Source: Paramacrobiotus metropolitanus (Eukaryota; Tardigrada; Eutardigrada; Parachela; Macrobiotidae). From it: a DNA stretch of 64,000 nt. The first letter of the stretch is position 1; each line of letters begins with the position of its first letter. Location of the stretch: the NCBI RefSeq assembly GCF_019649055.1, contig NW_026570239.1:682001-746000 (forward strand), written 5' to 3'. The notes below the pieces were generated by a model, which searched no databases, was not told the DNA's origin, and worked only from the letters and a program-made list of their open reading frames with translations. This document shows, one piece after another, positions 22,021-33,500 of this stretch. Both the position numbers and the translations under genes were made by a program.

Positions 22021-23339
22021 TGGAAAGTATGCTTAGTGGTATCGATTACCTGGCGATATTCCAAGATGATGTCATCGTCACGGGACGGAACCGGAAGGAG
22101 CATCTCGGAAATGTGACGCAAACACTAACGCGCATGAGGGAACAAGGATTCACACTGAAGGCAGAGAAGTGTCACTTTCTCCAAGCCTCAGTGGAGTATC
22201 TCGGATTCGTGGTGGATAAGCACGGGCGCCACGTATCCGTCAGCAAGGTACAGGCCATACTGGATATGCCGGCACCGGAAGACGTTCAGCAGCTCCGGTC
22301 ATTCTTAGGAATGATCAACCACTACAACCGATTCATCGCTCAGCTAGCAACGAAAACTTACTGTATGAATTCGTTGCTGAAAGCGGATGTCGATTGGGCG
22401 TGGTCACGGGAGTGTGAATCTGCCTTCCAAGGCCTGAAGAAAGAGCTGGCGGAGGCAACGATGCTGGTCCACTACGATCCAGCAAAGCCACTGATACTAG
22501 CAGCTGATGCATCACAGTATGGCATTGGCGCAGTGATCAGCCACCGCGGCCCGGAGGGTGAAGACCGCCCCATTGCGCATGCGTCGAAAACACTGACCGA
22601 AACGGAGCAGCGGTACGCCCAGATTGAAAAAGAGGCGCTGGCTCTGGTCTTCGGAGTGAAGAAATTTGACCAGTATCTGGCCGGACGCGAGTTCGTATTA
22701 CTCACCGACCATAAGCCACTGGTCACGATATTCGGAAGTAAAGCCGGAATCCCGATCGTGTCAGCAAACAGACTGCAGCGATGGGCAGTGGCACTGATGG
22801 GATACAGCTTCCGGATTGAATACCGGTCAACAGCGGACTTCGGGCAAGCTGATGGACTCAGTAGGTTGCCGCTGCACTCCAAAGACATGTTCGATGTCAA
22901 CGATTGGGGAATGAGTGAAGTGGTGCACCAAATCGACGTTGAGCAGTTGTCCGAAACACCTGTCGACGCACGGAAGATTGCGTCAGCGACCGGTAAAGAT
23001 CCGCTTCTTGCGCGCTGCAGACATCTGGTACTGTCCGGATGGCCAGATAAGGCTCCAGCAGATATCCAGCCATACTACCAGCGCCGATTTCAGTTGTCGG
23101 TGGTCAGTGGTTGCGTGGTTTGGGGAGCAAGGACAGTGATTCCAACCGCCCTCAGGACGCAGCTACTGAATTATCTGCATCAGACCCATGCAGGTGTAGT
23201 CAGGATGAAGGCGGAAGCGCGCAGTCACTTCTGGTGGCCAGGAATGGACGGCGACATTGAACGCCTGTCTCAGAACTGTCCACAGTGCAGCCTGGCATCA
23301 AAGAGACACCAAAAGTCCCCCTGCAGCAATGGCCGATAG
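22020..23339 (+). CDS. Retrotransposon Pol segment 2: reverse transcriptase palm, RNase H, integrase zinc domain
   Basis: The segment continues reverse transcriptase with the catalytic FQDD motif (Asp16 and Asp17 counted from the Met at 22020), then the thumb (LRSFLGMINHYNRFI). RNase H begins near residue 157 (ILAADASQYGIGAVI, catalytic Asp near 162; QIEKEALALVF; LLTDHKPL). The HHCC zinc-binding domain of integrase starts near residue 386 (HQTHAG ... WWPGMD ... CPQC). The coherent frame actually extends upstream to about 22005. It is cut by a TAG at 23337-23339 after a one-base loss in the C5 run at 23317-23321. It belongs to the same polyprotein as the flanking segments. Confidence 0.88.
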   Translation: MESMLSGIDYLAIFQDDVIVTGRNRKEHLGNVTQTLTRMREQGFTLKAEKCHFLQASVEYLGFVVDKHGRHVSVSKVQAILDMPAPEDVQQLRSFLGMINHYNRFIAQLATKTYCMNSLLKADVDWAWSRECESAFQGLKKELAEATMLVHYDPAKPLILAADASQYGIGAVISHRGPEGEDRPIAHASKTLTETEQRYAQIEKEALALVFGVKKFDQYLAGREFVLLTDHKPLVTIFGSKAGIPIVSANRLQRWAVALMGYSFRIEYRSTADFGQADGLSRLPLHSKDMFDVNDWGMSEVVHQIDVEQLSETPVDARKIASATGKDPLLARCRHLVLSGWPDKAPADIQPYYQRRFQLSVVSGCVVWGARTVIPTALRTQLLNYLHQTHAGVVRMKAEARSHFWWPGMDGDIERLSQNCPQCSLASKRHQKSPCSNGR

Positions 23340-24019
23340 CGGAGCGTGCGTGGGAACGTGTCCACATGGATTTCGCGGGACCGTTTCGTAACGAAATGTT
23401 CCTGATCATCGTGGACAGTTTCTCCAAATGGCCAGAGGTGATCAGAATGAGGCGCACCCAGTCAGCGGATGTCATTGCCGTAATGGAAAACCTGTGCGTG
23501 CGCTATGGGTATCCCAGACAGTTGGTAACGGACAATGGGCCGCAGTTTACCTCGGCGGAATTCAGTGATTACTGTCAACGTAACGGAATCAAGCACCTGC
23601 GCACGGCTCCAGGACATCCGCAGTCAAACGGGCAGGCGGAGCGGTATGTCGGTTCGTTCAAAGACGCCATGACAAAGATGTTGGCTGCCGGGAAAACCGA
23701 TCTCGACGAAGCCATACGGCAGTACCTGCTTCGCTACCGTACGACACCGCAGTCAACAACCGGAAGTCCACCGGATGAACTGTTTCTCAACCGACGGCTG
23801 CGAACAGCACTGGATCGCATTCATCCAGATGTGAATGAGAAGCGAGTCGCAAACCAGACTCGTTATAAAGAGCAGTTCGATCAGCACACGAAGGCGAAGG
23901 AGTTTAGCCCTGGTCAGAAGGTCATCGTTCGCGATTACCGCCATGGGCCGAAAAACAAACTGGACAGCTGGGAAACTAATCAGCAGGAAAGGTCAACGTC
24001 AGTGGATAGTCACAGTTGA
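23285..24019 (+). CDS. Retrotransposon Pol segment 3: integrase catalytic core
   Basis: The rve-type integrase core has DD35E residues at Asp29 (HMDFAGPF), Asp83 (VTDNGPQFTS) and Glu119 (PQSNGQAER); the last two are separated by exactly 35 residues. It is followed by a GPY-like C-terminal region (FSPGQKVIVRDYRHGPK). Meaningful coding starts at about 23322, after the frame break; the Met at 23285 is incidental. An extra base in the A5 run at 23951-23955 throws the frame out, and the last 20 or so residues before the stop at 24017-24019 are probably out of frame. Confidence 0.87.
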   Translation: MQPGIKETPKVPLQQWPIAERAWERVHMDFAGPFRNEMFLIIVDSFSKWPEVIRMRRTQSADVIAVMENLCVRYGYPRQLVTDNGPQFTSAEFSDYCQRNGIKHLRTAPGHPQSNGQAERYVGSFKDAMTKMLAAGKTDLDEAIRQYLLRYRTTPQSTTGSPPDELFLNRRLRTALDRIHPDVNEKRVANQTRYKEQFDQHTKAKEFSPGQKVIVRDYRHGPKNKLDSWETNQQERSTSVDSHS

Positions 24020-24347
24020 TGGTGATCAGTGGGTCAGGCATGAAGACCAGATCAAACTCAGACACTGGAGAAGCGACAACGAAGAGCCAAATGATGTAAC
24101 CGCACTGCCAGAAATCCCAAAACAACTGGCAGAAACGACATCGAGCGCGAGTATGAAAACTGCTGAACCAGAAGTACCAGCAGCAGTAACTGTGAAGCCA
24201 GAACCTGAGATTCCAGCTGTACCGGAAGCGATAACGAATCCGCAACCGCTACCACAAGCGACAAATGCGGAACAGCCAGCATTACGCCAGTCTACAAGAG
24301 TGACGAAGGTTCCCGATCGATATGGATATGAAAAGGGAAAAATGTAG
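23835..24347 (+). CDS. Retrotransposon Pol segment 4: integrase C-terminal tail
   Basis: The meaningful part begins at about 23956 (NWTAGKLISRKGQRQWIVTV), matching the usual KW..G continuation of the integrase C-terminal domain. It then passes into a Pro/Glu/Ala-rich tail (PEVPAAVTVKPEPEIPAVPE) and ends STRVTKVPDRYGYEKGKM, the R/S-rich 'KxPDRY' type of ending common in Mag-like pol proteins. The residues before 23956 are out-of-frame translation. The stop is 24345-24347, about 30 bp before the 3' LTR. Confidence 0.75.
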   Translation: MRSESQTRLVIKSSSISTRRRRSLALVRRSSFAITAMGRKTNWTAGKLISRKGQRQWIVTVDGDQWVRHEDQIKLRHWRSDNEEPNDVTALPEIPKQLAETTSSASMKTAEPEVPAAVTVKPEPEIPAVPEAITNPQPLPQATNAEQPALRQSTRVTKVPDRYGYEKGKM

Positions 24348-24367
24348 CGAAAAAAGTTTTTTGTAAC

Positions 24368-24379
24368 GGAGAGAGGAGA
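24368..24379 (+). promoter_or_regulatory. Polypurine tract
   Basis: GGAGAGAGGAGA lies immediately upstream of the 3' LTR, the standard position of the plus-strand primer of LTR retrotransposons. Confidence 0.85.
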
Positions 24380-24516
24380 TGTGGTGTATTGTTGCTAAGC
24401 AGACAGATTATGAAGTTGTGTTACAATTGCAATGTTTACAATCAGAATGATTCTGGCGAGCTGGCGTACTGTACAAGTCATATTAATTATTAAAGTGTAT
24501 TACTTAATACATGACA
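24380..24516 (+). repeat. 3' LTR (137 bp)
   Basis: Identical to the 5' LTR over all 137 bases as far as I can read, and followed by the second GAAAC target copy at 24517-24521 and then normal satellite sequence (GACTGTCACTCTAAG). Confidence 0.95.
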
Positions 24517-27500
24517 GAAACGACTGTCACTCTAAGTTGATACCTGTTAGAACAAGAAGAGTAATCATTCATAACAAAAAATTAAACTTTTTGTCTACCT
24601 TGACAATTTGTCCTCCGTATGTCAATTTGTCAAAAGTCTTACAAACTGGCAGCCAACCAGGAGTTATCGTTTGACCCTCTCTCCAGATGATTTACTTGAA
24701 TCATAAGACAAATCTACCGCCTTCAGAAGTAAATGGGTCATTTCCAACAAAAACAAAATTTTGTATTCACCTTGCCAAATTGTCATCCGTATGTCAATTG
24801 GTCAAAAATCATTCAAACTGGCAGCCAACTAGGCATGTTCGTCTGGCTTACCCTCTAGATAATTATTCTAAATCCTTCAGACATAACTACCGCCTCAGAA
24901 GAAAAATCAGCCTGTCTTAATAAGCAAAAGGCAATTGTTGTAGATTTTGCGAAACATCCAGATGTTTGGAAAATTATTGATGTAATCATTCGTGTTTTCC
25001 GAACATTAGTAAAGAAACGATTGTCAATCTAAATAGATACCTGTTAGGGCTAGAAGAGTAGTCAATCATAACAAAAAAGGAAATTTTTGGTCTACCTTGC
25101 CAAATTGTCATCCGTATGCCAGTTTGTCATAAGTCTTTAAACTGGCAGCCAACTAGGCACGTTCGTCTGGCTTACCTTCTAGATAATCACTCTAAATCCT
25201 TCAAAAAAAACTACTGCTTCGGAAGAAAAAATGCTTGTCTCATTAAGCAGAAGACGATTGTTGTAGATTTTGCGAAACATTCGGATGTTTGAAAATTGTT
25301 GTTGTAATCATTGGAGTTTTCCAAACATCAGTAAAGAAACGACTGTCACTAAATAGATACCTTTTAGAACAAGAAGAGTAATCATTCATAACAAAAAATT
25401 AAACTTTTTCTCTACCTTGTCAATTTGTACTCCGTATGTCAATTTGTTAAAAGTCTTACAAACTGGCAGCCAACCAGGAGTTATCGTTTGACCTTGTCTC
25501 CAGATGATTACCTTGAATCATAAGAGAAAACTACCGCCTTCAGAAGAAAAATGGGTCATTTCCAAAAAAAAAATTTTGTATTCACCTTGCCAAATTGTCA
25601 TCCGTATGTCAATTTGTCAAAAATCTTTCAAACTGGCAGCCAACTAGGCATGTTCGTCTGGCTTCCTCTCTAGATGATTACTCTAAATCCTTCCGAAAAA
25701 ACTACTGCTTCGGAAGAAAAATCAGCTTGTCTCAATTAGCAAAAGGCGATTTTTGAAGATTTTGCGAAACATCCGGATGTTTGCAAATCATTGGTGTGTC
25801 ATTGGTGTTTTCCGAACATCAGTAAAGAAACGACTGTCACTCTAAGTTGATACCTGTTAGAACAAGAAGAGTAATCATTCATAACAAAAAATTAAACTTT
25901 TTGTCTACCTTGTCAATTTGTCCTCCGTGTGTCAATTTGTCAAAAGTCTTACAAACTGGCAGCCAACCAGGAGTTATCGTTTGACCCTCTCTCCAGATGA
26001 TTTACTTGAATCATAAGACAAATCTACCGCCTTCAGAAGAAAAATGGGTCATTTCCAACAAAAAAAAATTTTGTATTCACCTTGTCAAACAGTCATCCGT
26101 ATATCAATTTGTCAAAAGGCATAAAATTGGCAGCCAACCAGGAGTTATCGTTTGACCTTGTCTCCAGATGATTACCTTGAATCATAAGACAAAACTACCG
26201 CCTTCAGAAGAATAATGGGTCATTTCCAAAAAAAAAATTTTGTATTCACCTTGCCAAATTGTCATCCGTATGTCAATTTGTCAAAAGTCTTTCAAACTGG
26301 CAGCCAACTAGGCATGTTCGTCTGGCTTACCTTCTAGATAATCACTCTAAATCCTTCAAAAAAAACTACTGCTTCGGAAGAAAAATGTGCTTGTCTCATT
26401 AAGCAGAAGACGATTGTTGTAGATTTTGCGAAACATTCGGATGTTTGAAAAATTGTTGTGGTAATCATTGGAGTTTTCCAAACATCAGTAAAGAAACGAC
26501 TGTCACTCTAAATAGATACCTTTTAGAACAAGAAGAGTAATCATTCATAACAAAAAATTAAACTTGTTCTCTACCTTGTCAATTTGTACTCCGTATGTCA
26601 ATTTGTTAAAAGTCATACAAACTGGCAGCCAACCAGGAGTTATCGTTTGACCTTGTCTCCAGATGATTACCTTGAATCATAAGACAAAACTACCGCCTTC
26701 AGAAGAAAAATGGGTCATTTCCAAAAAAAAAATTTTGTATTCACCTTGCCAAATTGTCATCCGTATGTCAATTTGTCAAAAATCTTTCAAACTGGCAGCC
26801 AACTAGGCATGTTCGTCTGGCTTCCCTTCTAGATGATTACTCTAAATCCTTCCGAAAAAACTACTGCTTCGGAAGAAAAACCAGCTTGTCTCAATAAGCA
26901 AAAGGCGATTTTTGCAGATTTTGCGAAACATCCGGATGTTTGCAAATCATTGGTGTGTCATTGGTGTTTTCCGAACATCAGTAAAGAAACGACTGTCACT
27001 CTAAGTTGATACCTGTTAGAACAAGAAGAGTAATCATTCATAACAAAAAATTAAACTTTTTGTCTACCTTGTCAAATTGTCCTCCGTATGTCAATTTGTC
27101 AAAAGTCTTACAAACTGGCAGCCAACCAGGAGTTATCGTTTGACCCTCTCTCCAGATGATTTACTTGAATCATAAGACAAATCTACCGCCTTCAGAAGAA
27201 AAATGGGTCATTTCTAACAAAAACAAAATTTTATATTCACCTTGCCAAATTGTCTTCCGTATGTCAATTTGTCAAAAATCATTCAAACTGGCAGCCAACT
27301 AGGCTTGTTCGTCTGGCTTCATTTCTAGATGATTACTCTAAATCCTTCCGAAAAAACTACTGCTTCGGAAGAAAAACCAGCTTGTCTCAATAAGCAAAAG
27401 GCGATTTTTGCAGATTTTGCGAAACATCCGGATGTTTGGAAATCATTGGTGTAATCATTGGAGTTTTCCAAACATCAGTAAAGAAACGACTGTCACTCTA

Positions 27501-30500
27501 AATAGATACCTTTTAGAACAAGAAGAGTAATCATTCATAACAAAAAATTAAACTTTTTCTCTACCTTGTCAATTTGTACTCCGTATGTCAATTTGTTAAA
27601 AGTCTTACAAACTGGCAGCCAACCAGGAGTTATCGTTTGACCTTGTCTCCAGATGATTACCTTGAATCATAAGACAAAACTACCGCCTTCAGAAGAAAAA
27701 TGGGTCATTTCCAACAAAAAAAAATTTTGTATTCACCTTGTCAAACAGTCATCCGTATATCAATTTGTCAAAAGGCATAAAATTGGCAGCCAACCAGGAG
27801 TTATCGTTTGACCTTGTTTCCAGATGATTACCTTGAATCATAAGACAAAACCACCGCCTTCAGAAGAAAAATGGGTCATTTCCAACAAAAAAAATATTGT
27901 ATTCACCTTGCCAAACTGTCATCCGTATATCAATTTGTCAAAATCATTCAAACTGGCAGCCAACTAGGCATGTTCGTCTGGCTTCCTTTCAAGATGATTA
28001 CTCTAAATCCTTCCGAAAAAACTACTGCTTCGGAAGAAAAATCAGCTTGTCTCAATAAGCAAAGGCTATTTTTGCAGATTTTGCGAAACATCCGGATGTT
28101 TGGAAAACATTGGTGTAATCATTCGTGTTTTCCGAACATCAGTAAAGAAACGACTGTCGCTCTAAAGAGATACCTGTTATGGCTAGAAAAAAGTCATTTA
28201 TAACAAAAGGAAATTTTGATTCTACCTTGTCAATTTGTCCTCCGTATGTCAATTTGTCGAAAGTTTTTCAAACTGGCAGCCAACCAGCAATTATTGTTTG
28301 ACCTTCTCTCCAGATGATTTACTTGAATCATAAGACAAATCTAACGCCTTCAGAAGAAAAAATGGAATCATTTCCAACAAAAACAAATTTTGTATTCACC
28401 TTGCCAAATTGTCATCCGTATGTCAATTGGTCAAAAATCGTTCAAACTGGCAGCCAACTAGGCATGTTCGTCTGGCTTCCTTTCTAGATGATTACTCTAA
28501 ATCCTTCCAAAAAAACTACTGCTTCGGAAGAAAAATCAGCTTGTCTCAATAAGCAAAAGGCGATTTTGCAGATTTTGCGAAACATCCGGATGTTTGGAAA
28601 TCATTGGTGTGTCATTGTTGTTTTCGAACATCAGTAAAGAAACGACTGTCACTCTAAGTTGATACCTGTTAGAACTAGAAGAGTAATCATTCATAACAAA
28701 AACAAAATTTTTTTTCTACCTTGTCAATTTGTCCTCCGTATGTCAATTTGTCGAAAGTTTTTCAAACTGGCAGCCAACCAGCAATTATTGTTTGACCTTC
28801 TCTCCAGATGATTTACTTGAATCATAAGACAAATCTACCGCCGTCAGAAGAAAAATGGGTCATTTCTAACAAAAACAAAATTTTATATTCACCTTGCCAA
28901 ATTGTCTTCCGTATGTCAATTTGTCAAAAATCATTCAAACTGGCAGCCAACTAGGCATGTTCGTCTGGCTTCATTTCTAGATGATTACTCTAAATCCTTC
29001 CGAAAAAACTACTGCTTCGGAAGAAAAACCAGCTTGTCTCAATAAGCAAAAGGCGATTATTGCCGATTTTGCGAAACATCCAGATGTTTGGAAATCATTG
29101 GTGTAATCATTGGAGTTTTCCAAACATCAGTAAAGAAACGACTGTCACTCTAAATAGATACCTTTTAGAACAAGAAGAGTAATCATTCATAACAAAAAAT
29201 TAAACTTTTTGTCTACCTTGTCAATTTGTACTCCGTATGTCAATTTGTTAAAAGTCTTACAAACTGGCAGCCAACCAGGAGTTATCGTTTGACCTTGTCT
29301 CCAGATGATTACCTTGAATCATAAGACAAAACTACCGCCTTCAGAAGAAAATGGGTCATTTCCAACAAAAAAAAATTTTGTATTCACCTTGTCAAACAGT
29401 CATCCGTATATCAATTTGTCAAAAGGCATAAAATTGGCAGCCAACCAGGAGTTATCGTTTGACCTTGTCTCCAGATGATTACCTTGAATCATAAGACAAA
29501 ACCACCGCCTTCAGAAGAAAAATGGGTCATTTCCAACAAAAAAAATATTGTATTCACCTTGCCAAACTGTCATCCGTATATCAATTTGTCAAAAATCATT
29601 CAAACTGGCAGCCAACTAGGCATGTTCGTCTGGCTTCCTTTCAAGATGATTACTCTAAATCCTTCCGAAAAAACTACTGCTTCGGAAGAAAAATCAGCTT
29701 GTCTCAATAAGCAAAAGGCGATTTTTGCAGATTTTGCGAAACATCCGGATGTTTGGAAAACATTGGTGTAATCATTCGTGTTTTCCGAACATCAGTAAAG
29801 AAACGACTGTCGCTCTAAAGAGATACCTGTTATGGCTAGAAAAAAAGTCATTTATAACAAAAAGGAAATTTTGATTCTACCTTGTCAATTTGTCCTCCGT
29901 ATGTCAATTTGTCGAAAGTTTTTCAAACTGGCAGCCAACCAGCAATTATTGTTTGACCTTCTCTCCAGATGATTTACTTGAATCAAAAGACAAATCTAAC
30001 GCCTTCAGAAGAAAAATGAATCATTTCCAACAAAAACAAAATTTTGTATTCACCTTGCCAAATTGTCATCCGTATGTCAATTGGTCAAAAATCGTTCAAA
30101 CTGGCAGCCAACTAGGCATGTTCGTCTGGCTTCCTTTCTAGATGATTACTCTAAATCCTTCCAAAAAAACTACTGCTTCGGAAGAAAAATCAGCTTGTCT
30201 CAATAAGCAAAAGGCGATTTTTGCAGATTTTGCGAAACATCCGGATGTTTGGAAATCATTGGTGTGTCATTGTTGTTTTTCGAACATCAGTAAAGAAACG
30301 ACTGTCACTCTAAGTTGATACCTGTTAGAACTAGAAGAGTAATCCTTCATAACAAAAAATGAAACTTTTTGTCTACCTTGTCAATTTGTCCTCCGTATGT
30401 CAATTTGTCGAAAGTTTTTCAAACTGGCAGCCAACCAGCAATTATTGTTTGACCTTCTCTCCAGATGATTTACTTGAATCATAAGACAAATCTACCGCCT

Positions 30501-33500
30501 TCAGAAGAAAAATGGGTCATTTCTAACAATAAACAAAATTTTATATTCACCTTGCCAAATTGTCTTCCGTATGTCAATTTGTCAAAAATCATTCAAACTG
30601 GCAGCCAACTAGGCATGTTCGTCTGGCTTCATTTCTAGATGATTACTCTAAATCCTTCCGAAAAAACTACTGCTTCGGAAGAAAAACCAGCTTGTCTCAA
30701 TAAGCAAAAGGCGATTATTGCAGATTTTGCGAAACATCCGGATGTTTGGAAATCATTGGTGTAATCATTGGAGTTTTCCAAACATCAGTAAAGAAACGAC
30801 TGTCACTCTAAATAGATACCTTTTAGAACAAGAAGAGTAATCATTCATAACAAAAAATTAAACTTTTTGTCTACCTTGTCAATTTGTACTCCGTATGTCA
30901 ATTTGTTAAAAGTCTTACAAACTGGCAGCCAACCAGGAGTTATCGTTTGACCTTGTCTCCAGATGATTACCTTGAATCATAAGACAAAACTACCGCCTTC
31001 AGAAGAAAAATGGGTCATTTCCACAAAAAATTTTGTATTCACCTTGCCAAACTGTCATCCGTAAATCAATTTGTCAAAAATCATTCAAACTGGCAGCCAA
31101 CTAGGCATGTTCGTCTGGCTTCCTTTCTAGATGATTACTCTAAATCCTTCCGAAAAAACTACTGCTTCGGAAGAAAAATCAGCTTGTCTCAATAAGCAAA
31201 AGGCGATTTTTGCAGATTTTGCGAAACATCCGGATGTTTGGAAATCATTGGTGTGTCATTGTTGTTTTCCGAACATCAGTAAAGAAACGACTGTCACTCT
31301 AAGTTGATACCTGTTAGAACTAGAAGAGTAATCATTCATAACAAAAAATAAACTTTTTGTCTACCTTGTCAATTTGTACTCCGTATGTCAATTTGTTAAA
31401 AGTCTTACAAACTGGCAGCCAACCAGGAGTTATCGTTTGACCTTGTCTCCAGATGATTACCTTGAATCATAAGACAAAACTACCGCCTTCAGAAGAAAAA
31501 TGGGTCATTTCCACAAAAAATTTTGTATTCACCTTGCCAAACTGTCCGTAAATCAATTTGTCAAAATCATTCAAACTGGCAGCCAACTAGGCATGTTCGT
31601 CTGGCTTCCTTTCTAGATGATTACTCTAAATCCTTCCGAAAAACTACTGCTTCGGAAGAAAATCAGCTTGTCCCAATAAGCAAAAGGCGATTTTTGCAGA
31701 TTTTGCGAAACATCCGGATGTTTGGAAATCATTGGTGTGTCATTGTTGTTTTCCGAACATCAGTAAAGAAACGACTGTCACTCTAAGTTGATACCTGTTA
31801 GAACTAGAAGAGTAATCATTCATAACAAAAAATGAAACTTTTTGTCTACCATGTCAATTTGTCCTCCGTATGTCAATTTGTCAAAAGTCTTACAAACTGG
31901 CAGCCAACCAGGAGTTATTGTTTGACCTTCTCTCCAGATGATTTACTTGAATCATAAGACAAATCTACCGCCTTCAGAAGAAAAATGGGTCATTTCTAAC
32001 AAAAACAAAATTTTATATTCACCTTGCCAAATTGTGTTCCGTATGTCAATTTGTCAAAAATCATTCAAACTGGCAGCCAACTAGGCATTTTCGTCTGGCT
32101 TCATTTCTAGATGATTACTCTAAATCCTTCCGAAAAAACTACTGCTTCGGAAGAAAAACCAGCTTGTCTCAATAAGCAAAAGGCGATTTTTGCAGATTTT
32201 GCGAAACATCCGGATGTTTGGAAATCATTGGTGTAATCATTGGAGTTTTCCAAACATCAGTAAAGAAACGACTGTCACTCTAAGTTGATACCTGTTAGAA
32301 CTAGAAGAGTAATCATTCATAACAAAAAATGAAACTTTTTGTCTACCATGTCAATTTGTCCTCCGTATGTCAATTTGTCAAAAGTCTTACAAACTGGCAT
32401 CCAACCAGGAGTTATCGTTTGACCCTCTCTCCAGATGATTTACTTGAATCATAAGACAAATCTACCGCCTTCAGAAGAAAAATGGGTCATTTCCAACAAA
32501 AAAAATTTGTATTCACCTTGCCAAACTGTCATCCGTATAACAATTTGTCAAAAATCGTTCAAACTGGCAGCCAACTAGGCATGTTCGTCTGGCTTCCTTT
32601 CTAGATGATTACTCTAAATCCTTCCGAAAAAACTACTGCTTCGGAAGAAAAATCAGCTTGTCTCAATAAGCAAAAGGCGATTTTTGCAGATTTTGCGAAA
32701 CATCCGGATGTTTGGAAATCATTGGTGTGTCATTGTTGTTTTCCGAACATCAGTAAAGAAACGACTGTCACTCTAAGTTGATACCTGTTAGAACTAGAAG
32801 AGTAATCATTCATAACAAAAAATGAAACTTTTTGTCTACCTTGTCAATTTGTCCTCCGTATGTCAATTTGTCAAAAGTCTTACAAACTGGCAGCCAACCA
32901 GGAGTTATTGTTTGACCTTCTCTCCAGATGATTTACTTGAATCATAAGACAAATCTACCGCCTTCAGAAGAAAAATGGGTCATTTCTAACAAAAACAAAA
33001 TTTTATATTCACCTTGCCAAATTGTGTTCCGTATGTCAATTTGTCAAAAATCATTCAAACTGGCAGCCAACTAGGCATTTTCGTCTGGCTTCATTTCTAG
33101 ATGATTACTCTAAATCCTTCCGAAAAAACTACTGCTTCGGAAGAAAAACCAGCTTGTCTTAATAAGCAAAAGGCGATTTTTGCAGATTTTGCGAAACATC
33201 CGGATGTTTGGAAATCATTGGTGTAATCATTGGAGTTTTCCAAACATCAGTAAAGAAACGACTGTCACTCTAAGTTGATACCTGTTAGAACTAGAAGAGT
33301 AATCATTCATAACAAAAAATGAAACTTTTTGTCTACCATGTCAATTTGTCCTCCGTATGTCAATTTGTCAAAAGTCTTACAAACTGGCATCCAACCAGGA
33401 GTTATCGTTTGACCCTCTCTCCAGATGATTTACTTGAATCATAAGACAAATCTACCGCCTTCAGAAGAAAAATGGGTCATTTCTAACAAAAACAAAATTT

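Larger units (their letters stand above)
20142..24516 (+). mobile_element. Ty3/gypsy (Mag-like) LTR retrotransposon, 4375 bp
   Basis: A complete element in structure: two identical 137 bp LTRs with TG..CA ends, GAAAC target duplication, primer-binding site, gag, pol in the order protease, reverse transcriptase, RNase H, integrase, and a purine tract before the 3' LTR. There is no envelope-like frame. The YQDD/FQDD-type reverse transcriptase motif, DD35E integrase and short LTRs point to the Mag side of the Ty3/gypsy (Metaviridae) family; the clade is an inference from motifs. It sits inside the satellite, and its base composition (GC-richer, non-repetitive) contrasts sharply with the array. 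LTR identity indicates very recent insertion. Pol has three single-base frame breaks, so this copy as written would not encode a continuous polyprotein. Confidence 0.95.

Noticed and set aside
20390-24282. Minus-strand open frames opposite gag and pol
   Set aside because: They are shadows of the GC-richer coding strand of the retrotransposon and contain no motifs.
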